The translations under genes were made by a program, and so were the position numbers. From Chryseobacterium sp. (GTDB taxonomy: Bacteria > Bacteroidota > Bacteroidia > Flavobacteriales > Weeksellaceae), in NCBI GenBank assembly GCA_027492795.1, contig JAPUEB010000043.1, forward strand, positions 1 through 35,378: a stretch of DNA of 35,378 bases, in the 5' to 3' direction. Shown one piece after another: positions 13,992-21,899 of this stretch (its first letter is position 1; each line of letters opens with the position of its first letter). The notes under the pieces were generated by a model. That model was not told the origin of the DNA. It did no database searches and was given only the letters and a program-made list of their open reading frames with translations.

Positions 13992-14843
13992 TTAATAATC
14001 CGCTGCCGCTTCCAAATAAAGTTGCTTAAAGGCAGAATCCAGTTGCTCGTCGTTCGGCGCTTTTCCGTGCCATGCGTGAGTTCCCATCATATAATCTACA
14101 CCAAATCCCATTTCTGTATTCAAAATAATAGCGACTGGTTTTCCGTTTCCGGTTTCTGCTTTTGCTCTTTCGAGGATAGAAATTACAGCTTCTAAATCGT
14201 TTCCGTTTTTTTCATTCAAAACTTTCCATCCGAAAGCTTCCAGTTTTGCGTGCAAATCCCCTAAACTCAACACGTCATCTACATCGCCGTCGATTTGTCG
14301 GTTGTTATAATCTATCGTAGAGATTAAATTATCTACTTTGTTGTGAGCAGCGTACATCAAGGCTTCCCAAATTTGTCCTTCCTGAAGTTCGCCATCACCG
14401 TGAAGTGAGTAAACTAAAGATTGATCTCCATCCAGTTTTTTTCCTAAAGCCGCACCTATTGCAACAGAAAGTCCCTGTCCCAAAGAACCTGAAGCGATTC
14501 TAACTCCCGGCAAACCTTCATGAGTTGTCGGATGTCCCTGCAATCTCGAATCTAATTTTCTGAAAGTTGCCAATTCTGAAACCGGAAAAAATCCAAATCT
14601 TGCCAAAGTGGAATAAAAAACAGGCGAAATATGCCCGTTGGAAAGAAAGAAAAGGTCTTCATTTTTACCTTCCATGGTGAATGGAAGTTTGTAGTTCATC
14701 ACTTTTCCGTAAAGTGCGGTAAAATATTCAGTACAGCCCAAACTTCCGCCCGGATGTCCGGAATTTACAGCGTGAACCATACGTAAAATGTCCCTTCTAA
14801 TCTGTGTTGTAAGAGATTTCAGCTCTTCAATAGATTTACTCAT
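13992..14843 (-). CDS. Transketolase, N-terminal subunit
   Basis: 283 residues comprising the thiamin diphosphate-binding domain: HAVNSGHPGGSLGCTEYF near the N-terminus, SGSLGQGLSVAIGAALG (about 117-133), and the TPP/Mg motif GDGELQEGQIWEA continuing to DYNNRQIDG. Together with the C-terminal subunit it forms a full transketolase of about 600 residues. It is first in the two-gene operon; the 119-bp gap between the halves is large for an operon and holds two repeats, so the second half may also have its own promoter or RNA processing signal. Confidence 0.94.
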   Translation of the reverse strand: MSKSIEELKSLTTQIRRDILRMVHAVNSGHPGGSLGCTEYFTALYGKVMNYKLPFTMEGKNEDLFFLSNGHISPVFYSTLARFGFFPVSELATFRKLDSRLQGHPTTHEGLPGVRIASGSLGQGLSVAIGAALGKKLDGDQSLVYSLHGDGELQEGQIWEALMYAAHNKVDNLISTIDYNNRQIDGDVDDVLSLGDLHAKLEAFGWKVLNEKNGNDLEAVISILERAKAETGNGKPVAIILNTEMGFGVDYMMGTHAWHGKAPNDEQLDSAFKQLYLEAAADY

Positions 14844-14900
14844 TATTTTGATTTATTTGCTTGCGAATTTACGAATTTTTGATGGGGTTTGGAAATGAAA

Positions 14901-14924
14901 AATCCTGCATATTTCAGCAGGATT
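14901..14924 (-). terminator. Terminator of the symporter operon
   Basis: AATCCTGC/GCAGGATT, an 8-bp perfect stem with an 8-nt loop, overlaps the stop codon of the 179-aa gene and is followed on the minus strand by a U-rich stretch. Confidence 0.8.
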
Positions 14925-15462
14925 AATTTACTTTTCTATAAATTTCTATTAAATATCTTACTTTTTCCTTGTTTTCTAAATACATGACGGAAAAAATTTG
15001 AAGCTCATTTTCATTGATTTTATGAATATTGAAAGTAGAATAACCTTCTTCGCATTCTTTTCTATTTTTCGGAATCTTTATTATTTTTCTAGAATTGGGA
15101 AGATATACCATATTTGATTCGATTATTATACCTGGAAAATCAATTGCTTCAGTAATATCTTGTACATTTTTAATGTAGTTTCCTTTTATTATCAAAGTAT
15201 TCTTCATGTTATATCCTGTTTTCGAAAACTTTTTATCACCATGAAATTTTACGTTCAGGAATTTTCTTTCAATGCCATTTTCGTCAATATTTTTTACAGA
15301 TTCCCAAGTTCCCTGTAGAAGTCGTAATGTTTCATCGAATGGTGTAATTGAAGATAACGAATCTTCCAAAACTTTCGCTTCCACAGCTCTACATTTCATA
15401 TTCTGTGCATTTGCAATATTTGAAAATAAAATAATGCAGATTATGAAAAAACACTTTCTCAT
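14923..15462 (-). CDS. Secreted protein of unknown function (179 aa)
   Basis: A clear Sec signal peptide (MRKCFFIICIILFSNIANA, cleavage before Gln20) is followed by about 160 residues with LLQGTWESVKNIDENG near the start, a pattern like that of small lipocalin-like or stress-response beta-barrel proteins (LxGxW). I do not recognise the family firmly. It starts 3 bp after the stop of the symporter gene, so the two are co-transcribed; a link to substrate uptake is possible but not shown. A terminator overlaps its stop codon. Confidence 0.7.
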   Translation of the reverse strand: MRKCFFIICIILFSNIANAQNMKCRAVEAKVLEDSLSSITPFDETLRLLQGTWESVKNIDENGIERKFLNVKFHGDKKFSKTGYNMKNTLIIKGNYIKNVQDITEAIDFPGIIIESNMVYLPNSRKIIKIPKNRKECEEGYSTFNIHKINENELQIFSVMYLENKEKVRYLIEIYRKVN

Positions 15463-15465
15463 ATG

Positions 15466-16923
15466 CTATTTTTTCCTAATCAACCACAAACCAAAGAATG
15501 TAATCAATCCATTAATAATTAAAACTTCAATTCCTATTTTATAGTCAAAACCTGCGGTTTCTAAATAGGTGCTTAATAAATAAGTGAGAACCGGAGCTGC
15601 CAAACAAATCCAAAGCGTGAGTTTGTCCTGTAACTTATATTTTGTTAAAATTCCAAAGGCGAAAAGACCTAGTAATGGACCATAAGTGTAGCCCGCCACT
15701 TTTAAAATAAGTCCAATAATTGATTTATCGTTGATTAATTTGAAAATGATAACTAAAATTAAGAAAACTAAAGTGAAAGTTAAATGAACCGCTTTTCTGG
15801 TATTAGAGTTCTGCAATTCAGATTTTTGATTCCTGTTCAGTCCCAAAATATCTATGCAGAAAGAACTCGTTAATGCTGTTATAGCGCCGTCTGCGGAAGG
15901 AAATAATGCCGAAATTAAACCAATGATAAATACAATTCCAATTAGCGGTGACATTTTTTGGAAAGCCAAAATAGGGTACAAGTCGTCACCTTTTGCATCT
16001 ACGCCAATTTGTGTTGCATACAGATACAGCAAACCTCCCATAAACAGGAAAATAAAATTCACCACCACCATAATGATGGAGAAAGTGAACATATTTTTTT
16101 GGGAATTTCCGAGTTTTTCAATGGAAATATTTTTCTGCATCATTTCTTGGTCAAGTCCAGTCATAGAGATGGTTATAAACATTCCTCCCAGAATGCTTTT
16201 CAGGAAAAAATCTTTAGAATTTACATCAAAAACAAACATATTATTGTAGCCCAAACCAGAAAACTGCGACCATGTTTCACCGATTCCCAGATTCATTTTC
16301 GTTAAAATATAACCTACCGTTATGAGCAATGCGCCTAACATGAAGACGGTCTGTAAAGTATCCGTCCAAACAATGGTTTTTACGCCTCCTTTAAAGGTGT
16401 AGGCGAGAATCATCAGCAGAATTACAACAGAGATTAGGATAAAACTCCAAGAAATATTGGTGGATTTCGTTACATCATTATGAAAAATCAATAAATCTAA
16501 AATGTTGATTACCAAATACAAACGTGCCGTTGCACCTAAAGTTCTAGAAATAATGAAAAATATGGCACCAGTTTGATAGGAATGGAAACCGAAACGTTCG
16601 TGAAGGTAGGTGTAAATAGAAGTGAGTTTCAGCCTGTAATAAAGTGGCAGTAACACAAAAGCAACCACAAAATAACCAATAAAATAGCCTATTACGACTT
16701 GGAAATAGTTGAAACCACCAGTTCCAACTGTTCCCGGAACGGAAACGAAAGTTACTCCTGAAAGTGAAGTCCCAATCATCCCGAAAGCTACCAAAACCCA
16801 GTTGGAATTTTTGTTTCCGATAAAAAAAGTTTGGTTATTGGCATTGCGCGAAGTATAATAGGAAACACCCAAAAGCGCAAGAAAATAAACACCTAAAATA
16901 AGCCCTACAAATATTGGATTCAT
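15466..16923 (-). CDS. Sodium:solute symporter (SSS family)
   Basis: 485 residues with about 13 membrane helices of the LeuT fold. Family landmarks visible: IGTSLSGVTFVSVPG in the first helix pair, RFGFHSYQTGAIFFI, YTFKGGVKTIVWTDTLQT (the SSS signature after helix 5), and LISALFPSADGAITALTSSFCIDIL in the middle. It resembles the sialate/sugar-type SSS branch, but the substrate cannot be assigned. The ATG at 16923 follows a TAnnTTTG box by about 24 bp. It is the first gene of a two-gene operon with a secreted protein. Confidence 0.93.
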   Translation of the reverse strand: MNPIFVGLILGVYFLALLGVSYYTSRNANNQTFFIGNKNSNWVLVAFGMIGTSLSGVTFVSVPGTVGTGGFNYFQVVIGYFIGYFVVAFVLLPLYYRLKLTSIYTYLHERFGFHSYQTGAIFFIISRTLGATARLYLVINILDLLIFHNDVTKSTNISWSFILISVVILLMILAYTFKGGVKTIVWTDTLQTVFMLGALLITVGYILTKMNLGIGETWSQFSGLGYNNMFVFDVNSKDFFLKSILGGMFITISMTGLDQEMMQKNISIEKLGNSQKNMFTFSIIMVVVNFIFLFMGGLLYLYATQIGVDAKGDDLYPILAFQKMSPLIGIVFIIGLISALFPSADGAITALTSSFCIDILGLNRNQKSELQNSNTRKAVHLTFTLVFLILVIIFKLINDKSIIGLILKVAGYTYGPLLGLFAFGILTKYKLQDKLTLWICLAAPVLTYLLSTYLETAGFDYKIGIEVLIINGLITFFGLWLIRKK

Positions 16924-16946
16924 CTGCCGAAATTTTTAAAATTGGA

Positions 16947-16954
16947 CAAATATA
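16947..16954 (-). promoter_or_regulatory. -7 box of the symporter gene
   Basis: TATATTTG on the minus strand (TAnnTTTG), 23 bp before the ATG at 16923. No clear -33 element was seen. Confidence 0.4.
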
Positions 16955-17067
16955 GAAAATTTGGGATGGATGCTGGATGCCTGAAGTTTTTCAGCCAAAA
17001 AAAATGCTGCCCAAATCGTAAAATTAGCATCAATCATATATTATCTATACTTTTCTTTTTGAAATTT

Positions 17068-17352
17068 TCAAGACATAACATCTTGAAACTCACGAGTTTT
17101 ATCAATCACTTTTTTTGCAAAGGGACAAAGCGGAACGATTTTAAAATTATTTTTTCTAGCAAATTCCACGGCTGCTTTTACCAATTCTTTACCTAAGCCT
17201 TTTCCAGAAAACAATTCGTCTATTTCGGTATGATCAATGATGAACTTTTCATTTCCTGCCCAAACATAAGTCATTCTCCCCGCTTTTTTTTCGTTAAAAT
17301 AAATCTCAAAAACTCCGTTTTTTTCGTTGTTGGCGTGTGTTATTTCTACCAT
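17068..17352 (-). CDS. Small GNAT N-acetyltransferase (NATD1/YjdJ type)
   Basis: 94 residues with the reduced GNAT fold of the NATD1 group: DHTEID at 40-45, the acetyl-CoA loop GKGLGKELV (50-58), and the characteristic PLCPFAKK (74-81). The substrate of these minimal acetyltransferases is unknown. The length is normal for the group, so it is not truncated. It is a single gene between the symporter and a MITE-like repeat that lies 27 bp upstream of its start codon and may carry its promoter. Confidence 0.9.
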   Translation of the reverse strand: MVEITHANNEKNGVFEIYFNEKKAGRMTYVWAGNEKFIIDHTEIDELFSGKGLGKELVKAAVEFARKNNFKIVPLCPFAKKVIDKTREFQDVMS

Positions 17353-17379
17353 TTTTTTCTATAAATTATTTTATTTTAA

Positions 17380-17530
17380 TGAATGTCCGTTTTATGTCAT
17401 ATTTTGATTTTTGAAGCGAATTTGTCATTCCGACGAAGGAGGAATCTATTTGATTATCAATAGATTCTTCATTACGCTTCGCTTCATTCAGAATGACAAA
17501 GTACTCATTATTACAAAAAGCGGACATTCA
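17380..17530. mobile_element. MITE-like element, nested inverted repeats, no coding capacity
   Basis: The outer arms TGAATGTCCG (17380-17389) and CGGACATTCA (17521-17530) are perfect inverted copies, followed inward by TTT/AAA tracts. A second pair, TTTGTCATTC (17421-17430)/GAATGACAAA (17491-17500), and a third, GAATCTAT (17442-17449)/ATAGATTC (17460-17467), lie inside. The TTTGTCATTCC...GGAATCT arm also occurs at 21648-21712, so the core is repeated. No target-site duplication is obvious. Confidence 0.6.
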
Positions 17531-17556
17531 AATTTATTTTTGATCGCTAATTAAAA

Positions 17557-17582
17557 AAACCTTGTCTATTCGGACAAGGTTT
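17557..17582 (-). terminator. Terminator of the 272-aa gene
   Basis: AAACCTTGTC/GACAAGGTTT, a perfect 10-bp stem with a TATTCG loop, 16 bp beyond the stop, with a U run on the minus strand. Confidence 0.88.
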
Positions 17583-17597
17583 TGAAGTTATACATGA

Positions 17598-18416
17598 TTA
17601 CCACTTTCTCTTTCTGTGTTCCACGTCAGTCCACGGTCCGCCGTCTTTTTTGTATCTCACAAAGATAAATTCTTCAAAATCTTTGGTTTTATATACAATA
17701 TTGTCATTACCAACTTGGAACGGTGTTAAATAAATATAATCAACATCGCTCTTTACCTTCTTATCCCCTGTTGTTACAGCGTCTAGAACAAAATCCGGAA
17801 ATGTGTAAGATCCTACATCCCTTTTAAGTTCTTCGTAGAAAATCTCATTTTTCTTTTTGTCTGGAACAATGTTTACAATTTTGTAGTCATTATCATTAAT
17901 CCACAGATAGTAAATTTTTTGTTGTTGGTTTTGGCTATTTTCCGCGGTGAATGAATAAAGTCTTTTTGGCAAAAGCACCTTAATCCTTTCAGGCTTTATT
18001 ACATCAAAATATTTTGTTCTCTCCGGATCAACGTAGGTATTCAGGTTGAGCTTCATTACAGGGTTTTCCCAATCTTTGTTTTTGAAATATTGATCTAATG
18101 AAAGCTCAGCATCATCACGGAACTTTTTTTGTTCCTTAGTGAGTTTTTTTGTGGGAATTGGTTGTGAAATTTCTTTGATGAATGAGTAGAGCACTTTGGG
18201 TTTGATTCCTTCCAAGTGTTTATACGCTTTCAGTTCTTCCATCCTTCTTAGCCAATAATATTGCTGATAGTAGTCCTCCTTATCTTTGCTTTTTACGCTT
18301 TTGTAGGAAACGCCCAATTTTTTAGAATTCATTACGTTCTCAAATTTATTTTTCTGGGCATAAGTAAATCCAAATGTAAGGAATGCAGCAAAAAGTAATA
18401 TTAAATTTCTTTTCAT
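17598..18416 (-). CDS. Secreted protein of unknown function (272 aa)
   Basis: A Sec signal peptide (MKRNLILLFAAFLTFGFTYA, cleavage before Gln21) precedes a Lys-rich mature part with no recognised domain. Aromatic residues cluster in two places: YYQQYYWLRRMEE at about 49-61 and the C-terminal WTDVEHRKRKW. There is no lipobox cysteine, so the protein is probably periplasmic or exported. It is a single gene with its own -7 box and a strong terminator. Similar lone secreted proteins of unknown role are common in Chryseobacterium. Confidence 0.75.
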   Translation of the reverse strand: MKRNLILLFAAFLTFGFTYAQKNKFENVMNSKKLGVSYKSVKSKDKEDYYQQYYWLRRMEELKAYKHLEGIKPKVLYSFIKEISQPIPTKKLTKEQKKFRDDAELSLDQYFKNKDWENPVMKLNLNTYVDPERTKYFDVIKPERIKVLLPKRLYSFTAENSQNQQQKIYYLWINDNDYKIVNIVPDKKKNEIFYEELKRDVGSYTFPDFVLDAVTTGDKKVKSDVDYIYLTPFQVGNDNIVYKTKDFEEFIFVRYKKDGGPWTDVEHRKRKW

Positions 18417-18441
18417 TAGGTAATGATTATTTATTAGAGTT

Positions 18442-18449
18442 CAAATATA
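18442..18449 (-). promoter_or_regulatory. -7 box of the 272-aa secreted protein gene
   Basis: TATATTTG on the minus strand, 25 bp before the ATG at 18416; no good -33 partner. Confidence 0.4.
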
Positions 18450-18513
18450 ATTAAATCTTTGATAATAGAAATGATATTATGTTAAATTGGAATGGATTTT
18501 ATTTGATAAAAAA

Positions 18514-19302
18514 TTACAATGAGACCAATTTCTCCCTTATTTTGTAGATTAAAATGAGTTGTAATATTAAAACTGGGAAATAAAACATGATCGAAAACAA
18601 TGAAAAAATGATTGTTAAAAGGCTTCCATAAACGATTAAAGTGAAAATACCAGTTATTTTGGTGAATTGATCGTTGTTTTGGTTCGATTTCATTATTCCT
18701 ATTCCAAATGGAATTCCAACAGCTCCAATTATAGACATTTCCACAAACGCCAATATTGTTTTGGTGTTTTCATCCCAATGAATGGTATAAAGTGTTAATA
18801 AACAGCTCATTATCGTAACTGAAATCATTAATATGCTAGAAACTTTCAGTAGGAAATTCTTATATATTTTTCCTATTATATAATATCCTACAAAAAATGC
18901 AACCGAAAATAATGTTCCTAAAATCGTAGAAATTTTATAAAGATCTTCCGATTGGTATTTTGCTGTTTGATCTATTTTATAATACTGAATGAGTTCATAA
19001 AAAATGCCATAAGAATCCATAGGAATTATCAAAACTCCCAACCAAAAAGCAAGTGTAAGTGCAAATAATTGTGTTTTCGAAATAGAAACAGAGTTTTCTA
19101 AATCGGTTTTGATGTCGTCCAGTTCGTAATCTAATGCTTTAAGAATATTCTTTAACGTATAATGTCTGGGAGTAACTTCACCGGCTTCAATCCTCTGGAT
19201 CGTGCGAACATTGATATTGCATAATTCTACGAGTTCTTCTTGTGTTAATCCTTTTTCTTTTCGTAATTCGAGGATTTTTCGTCCTAATTCCGGCTGTTTC
19301 AT
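18514..19302 (-). CDS. Membrane-anchored XRE-family HTH protein
   Basis: 262 residues. Residues 1-65 form a Cro/CI-type HTH (ILELRKEKGLTQEELVELCN, then TIQRIEAGEVTPRHYTLKNI). The rest holds about six membrane helices (starting near 78, 128, 152, 182, 213 and 233) with no recognised transporter family. HTH proteins with a C-terminal membrane domain can sense a membrane or extracellular signal. The gene is monocistronic as far as can be seen; no permease or lantibiotic genes lie nearby. The function of the membrane part is unknown. Confidence 0.82.
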   Translation of the reverse strand: MKQPELGRKILELRKEKGLTQEELVELCNINVRTIQRIEAGEVTPRHYTLKNILKALDYELDDIKTDLENSVSISKTQLFALTLAFWLGVLIIPMDSYGIFYELIQYYKIDQTAKYQSEDLYKISTILGTLFSVAFFVGYYIIGKIYKNFLLKVSSILMISVTIMSCLLTLYTIHWDENTKTILAFVEMSIIGAVGIPFGIGIMKSNQNNDQFTKITGIFTLIVYGSLLTIIFSLFSIMFYFPVLILQLILIYKIREKLVSL

Positions 19303-19431
19303 TGCAGTAAAATTAAAATTTTTAACAATACTACAATCATAAAAAATACTTACAAAAATTTCGCTTCAACTTACGCCCGACATTTACCCGACATTGCTTT
19401 AATGATGAGGTTTTTGAAGTTTTTTGATAAC

Positions 19432-19462
19432 AAAAATTCCGAGAAATTTTCTCGGAATTTTT
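19432..19462 (-). terminator. Terminator of asnB
   Basis: AAAAATTCCGAG/CTCGGAATTTTT, a 12-bp perfect stem with an AAATTTT loop, just beyond the asnB stop at 19466; A and T tracts in both arms make it bidirectional in form. Confidence 0.88.
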
Positions 19463-19465
19463 ATT

Positions 19466-21136
19466 TTAGTATGAGTCCTCGTGAACAGAAACCACCGCCC
19501 TTCCACTCGGATCGTTCATTTTCTTAAATGCTTCGTCCCATTCCAAAGCGATTGGTGTGGAACACGCCACCGACGGAACACTCGGAACGGTTGCTGCTGC
19601 TGTTTCGCTTGGGAAATGTTCTTCAAAAATCGTTCTGTAGCGGTATTCTTCTTTGTTTTGAGGCGTGTTTAGTGGAAATCTGAACTTTGCATTTGCCATC
19701 ATTTCGTCGGATACTTCTTTTTCGGCTACTTCTTTCAAACTGTCAATCCAAGAGTAACCAACGCCGTCCGAAAACTGTTCTTTCTGTCTCCACGCGATAC
19801 TTTCCGGCAACAAATCTTCAAAAGCCTTTCTCAAAACCCATTTTTCCATTCTTCCTTCTGCTTTGTTAATCATTTTATCTTTTGGATTGATGGTCATCGC
19901 AACATCCATAAATTCTTTGTCCAAAAATGGAACTCTGCCTTCAATTCCCCAACTCATCAACGCTTTGTTGGCCCTCAAACAATCGTAAAGGTGTAATTTT
20001 CCTAATTTTCGTACGTTTTCATCGTGAAATTCTTTGGCGTTTGGCGCTTTGTGGAAATAAAGATAACCTCCAAAAAGTTCATCGGAACCTTCGCCGGAAA
20101 GTACCATTTTTATTCCCATTGATTTAATGACTCTTGCCAATAAATACATCGGCGTAGAAGCGCGAACTGTCGTTACATCATACGTTTCCAAATGATAAAT
20201 CACATCGCGAACCGCATCCAAACCTTCCTGAATCGTGAAATGAATTTCGTGGTGAATGGAACCAATATGTTCCGCCGCTTTTTGCGCCGCCGCCAAATCC
20301 GGAGAACCTTCCAAACCGACTGCAAAACTGTGCAATCTCGGATACCACGCTTCCTGTGTGTCGCCGCTCTCTATTCTGTTTCTTGCAAATTTTGCCGTAA
20401 CTGCCGCAATAATCGACGAGTCCAAACCTCCCGAAAGTAAAACTCCGTAAGGAACATCACTCATCAATTGTCTGTGAACCGCATCTTCTAAACCTTTTCT
20501 GAGTGCAGAAATATCCGTTTCATTGTCCTTTACGTTTTCAAAATCTTCCCAATCTCTGTGATACCATTTTTGCATTTCATAGCCGTCTTTGCTGAATAAA
20601 AAATGTCCCGGAAGAAATACTTCTATAGTTTTGCAAACGCCTTCCAACGCTTTTAGTTCGCTTGCAACGTAAAAGTTTCCGTTTTTGTCCCAACCTTGAT
20701 ACAGCGGACAAATTCCCATGTGATCGCGACCAACCAAATACACATCGTTTTCGGTGTCGTAAAGCGCAAACGCGAAAATTCCGTTGAGTTTTTCCAAAAA
20801 GTTTTTCCCGTATTTTCTATATAAAGCAAGAATCACTTCGCAATCAGACTGCGTGAGAAATTCATAATCCGGAAATTCTTTTCTGAGTTCCTGATGGTTG
20901 TAAATTTCACCATTCACCGCCAATACGACTTTTCCGTCTTTGGTAAATAAGGGTTGTTTTCCCGAAGTTGGGTCTACAATCGCCAAACGTTCGTGAGAAA
21001 ATATTACTTTTTCGTCCTGAAAAATCCCGCTCCAATCCGGACCGCGATGACGAATTTTTTTAGACATTTCTAAAATTTGAGGTCTCAGAACCTCGGTTTT
21101 TTGTTTTGCATCAAACAGGCATACAATTCCGCACAT
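19466..21136 (-). CDS. asnB: Asparagine synthase B (glutamine-hydrolysing)
   Basis: 556 residues, near the length of E. coli AsnB. The N-terminal class II glutaminase has the nucleophile Cys2 (MCGIVCLFD), RHRGPD (29-34), and NGEIYNH (75-81). The C-terminal synthetase domain has the ATP-binding loop LSGGLDSSI (234-242), SGEGSDELFGGY and GRVPFLDKEF. It makes asparagine from aspartate, glutamine and ATP. The C-terminus carries an Ala/Val/Pro-rich insert before ALEWDEAFKKMNDPSGRAV. The start is firm because Cys2 must be exposed after Met removal. It is followed by a strong terminator and preceded by a 760-bp gene-free stretch. Confidence 0.96.
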   Translation of the reverse strand: MCGIVCLFDAKQKTEVLRPQILEMSKKIRHRGPDWSGIFQDEKVIFSHERLAIVDPTSGKQPLFTKDGKVVLAVNGEIYNHQELRKEFPDYEFLTQSDCEVILALYRKYGKNFLEKLNGIFAFALYDTENDVYLVGRDHMGICPLYQGWDKNGNFYVASELKALEGVCKTIEVFLPGHFLFSKDGYEMQKWYHRDWEDFENVKDNETDISALRKGLEDAVHRQLMSDVPYGVLLSGGLDSSIIAAVTAKFARNRIESGDTQEAWYPRLHSFAVGLEGSPDLAAAQKAAEHIGSIHHEIHFTIQEGLDAVRDVIYHLETYDVTTVRASTPMYLLARVIKSMGIKMVLSGEGSDELFGGYLYFHKAPNAKEFHDENVRKLGKLHLYDCLRANKALMSWGIEGRVPFLDKEFMDVAMTINPKDKMINKAEGRMEKWVLRKAFEDLLPESIAWRQKEQFSDGVGYSWIDSLKEVAEKEVSDEMMANAKFRFPLNTPQNKEEYRYRTIFEEHFPSETAAATVPSVPSVACSTPIALEWDEAFKKMNDPSGRAVVSVHEDSY

Positions 21137-21200
21137 AGCAATATTTTGTTTAAAGTTTAAAGTTGTTCAAATTGTTCAAAAGTTCAAATTTGTTTCTGGT

Positions 21201-21235
21201 TTCAAGTTCCAAGTTTCAAGTTTCAAGTTCCAAGT
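21201..21235. repeat. Five tandem heptamers of TTCAAGT/TCCAAGT
   Basis: Units TTCAAGT, TCCAAGT, TTCAAGT, TTCAAGT and TCCAAGT follow each other without a gap, and a degenerate sixth (TTTTAGT) follows. Confidence 0.85.
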
Positions 21236-21262
21236 TTTTAGTTATTGGTAATCTGATTCCTG

Positions 21263-21297
21263 TTTTCTCTTTTCTCTTTTCTCTTTTCTCTTTTCTC
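21263..21297. repeat. Five tandem heptamers of TTTTCTC
   Basis: Five perfect copies of TTTTCTC end in TTTCCCCC. The array lies 27 bp from the TTCAAGT array and has the same 7-bp period. Confidence 0.9.
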
Positions 21298-21361
21298 TTT
21301 CCCCCTTATTCTATTTTATAGTTTAAAGTTTGGGTGACGAGTTTTGACTTTTCATTTTTGA

Positions 21362-21434
21362 GTTCCAGAGGAACGATATGTTGGTAGCAACAAACCGTCT
21401 CGAAAGGGGAGTCGCAGAGCGACGACCTGTTGGT
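21362..21434. repeat. Structured hairpin repeat, two units
   Basis: Two copies of the layout hairpin + GAnnTGTTGGT lie 49 bp apart. The hairpins are GTTCC-AGA-GGAAC (21362-21374) and GTCGC-AGA-GCGAC (21411-21423), each followed directly by GATATGTTGGT (21375-21385) or GACCTGTTGGT (21424-21434). The stems differ in sequence but are both perfectly paired with the same AGA loop, which is covariation. I recall similar elements in Chryseobacterium intergenic DNA. The function is unknown. Confidence 0.6.
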
Positions 21435-21647
21435 TTAAAACAGATTGCAAACATAAATGAAATGTTTACAAAACGAAATAAAAAATTAATATTGATTAAA
21501 AATATTCTAAAATTAATTTTAAAAAAGGAAAAATTTAAGTTAAAAATGATTTTTTAACGATTTTGGTGGATTTTTTTAAGTTAGAAATGCCACGAATAAA
21601 TGAATATCTTGTTTCCACTTTAGTTAATATCGTCAATGAGCAGTTAG

Positions 21648-21712
21648 TTTGTCATTCCGTAGGAATCTCAGCAATGCTATCGGAATAATTTAGATTCCTA
21701 CGGAATGACAAA
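21648..21712. repeat. 65-bp palindrome with perfect 21-bp arms
   Basis: Arms 21648-21668 and 21692-21712 are exact inverted copies (they begin TTTGTCATTCCG) around a 23-bp spacer. The arm sequence is shared with the inner arms of the element at 17421-17500, which shows a dispersed repeat family. Confidence 0.85.
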
Positions 21713-21899
21713 TATTATGTTTAATTAAAAACATTTCCTTTGAAAAGTGAAAAGAAAAACTTTCCGTGTTTTTAGCCCCGATTGCAACGGCATCCTTTTT
21801 TGTTTTGCTTGGGAAATTGCATTGGCAAAACAAAAAAGATATAGTGGAAAGCGGGACTGCTCCTGTGATGAAGCCCAAAACGTGTTGCTCCTAAAAAAA

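Larger units (their letters stand above)
21137..21899. other. 763-bp gene-free stretch made of several repeat types
   Basis: No coding frame with family resemblance was found on either strand. The stretch contains TTCAAA-rich simple sequence (21145-21195), two heptamer arrays, a structured hairpin repeat, an AT-rich segment (21440-21600), a GCCACGAAT fragment (near 21590) and a 65-bp palindrome (21648-21712). The promoter of asnB should be near 21140-21200 but no exact TAnnTTTG box was seen. Segment 21740-21899 is less AT-rich and lies just past the PNGase stop. Confidence 0.7.

Noticed and set aside
12925-14843. 1-deoxyxylulose-5-phosphate synthase as identity of the two-gene pair
   Set aside because: Motifs and combined length fit the split transketolase rather than DXS.
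15854-16305. Two plus-strand frames of 115 and 131 aa
   Set aside because: They are antisense to conserved membrane helices of the sodium:solute symporter.
21201-21297. CRISPR array
   Set aside because: The units are 7 bp with no spacers; these are simple tandem repeats.
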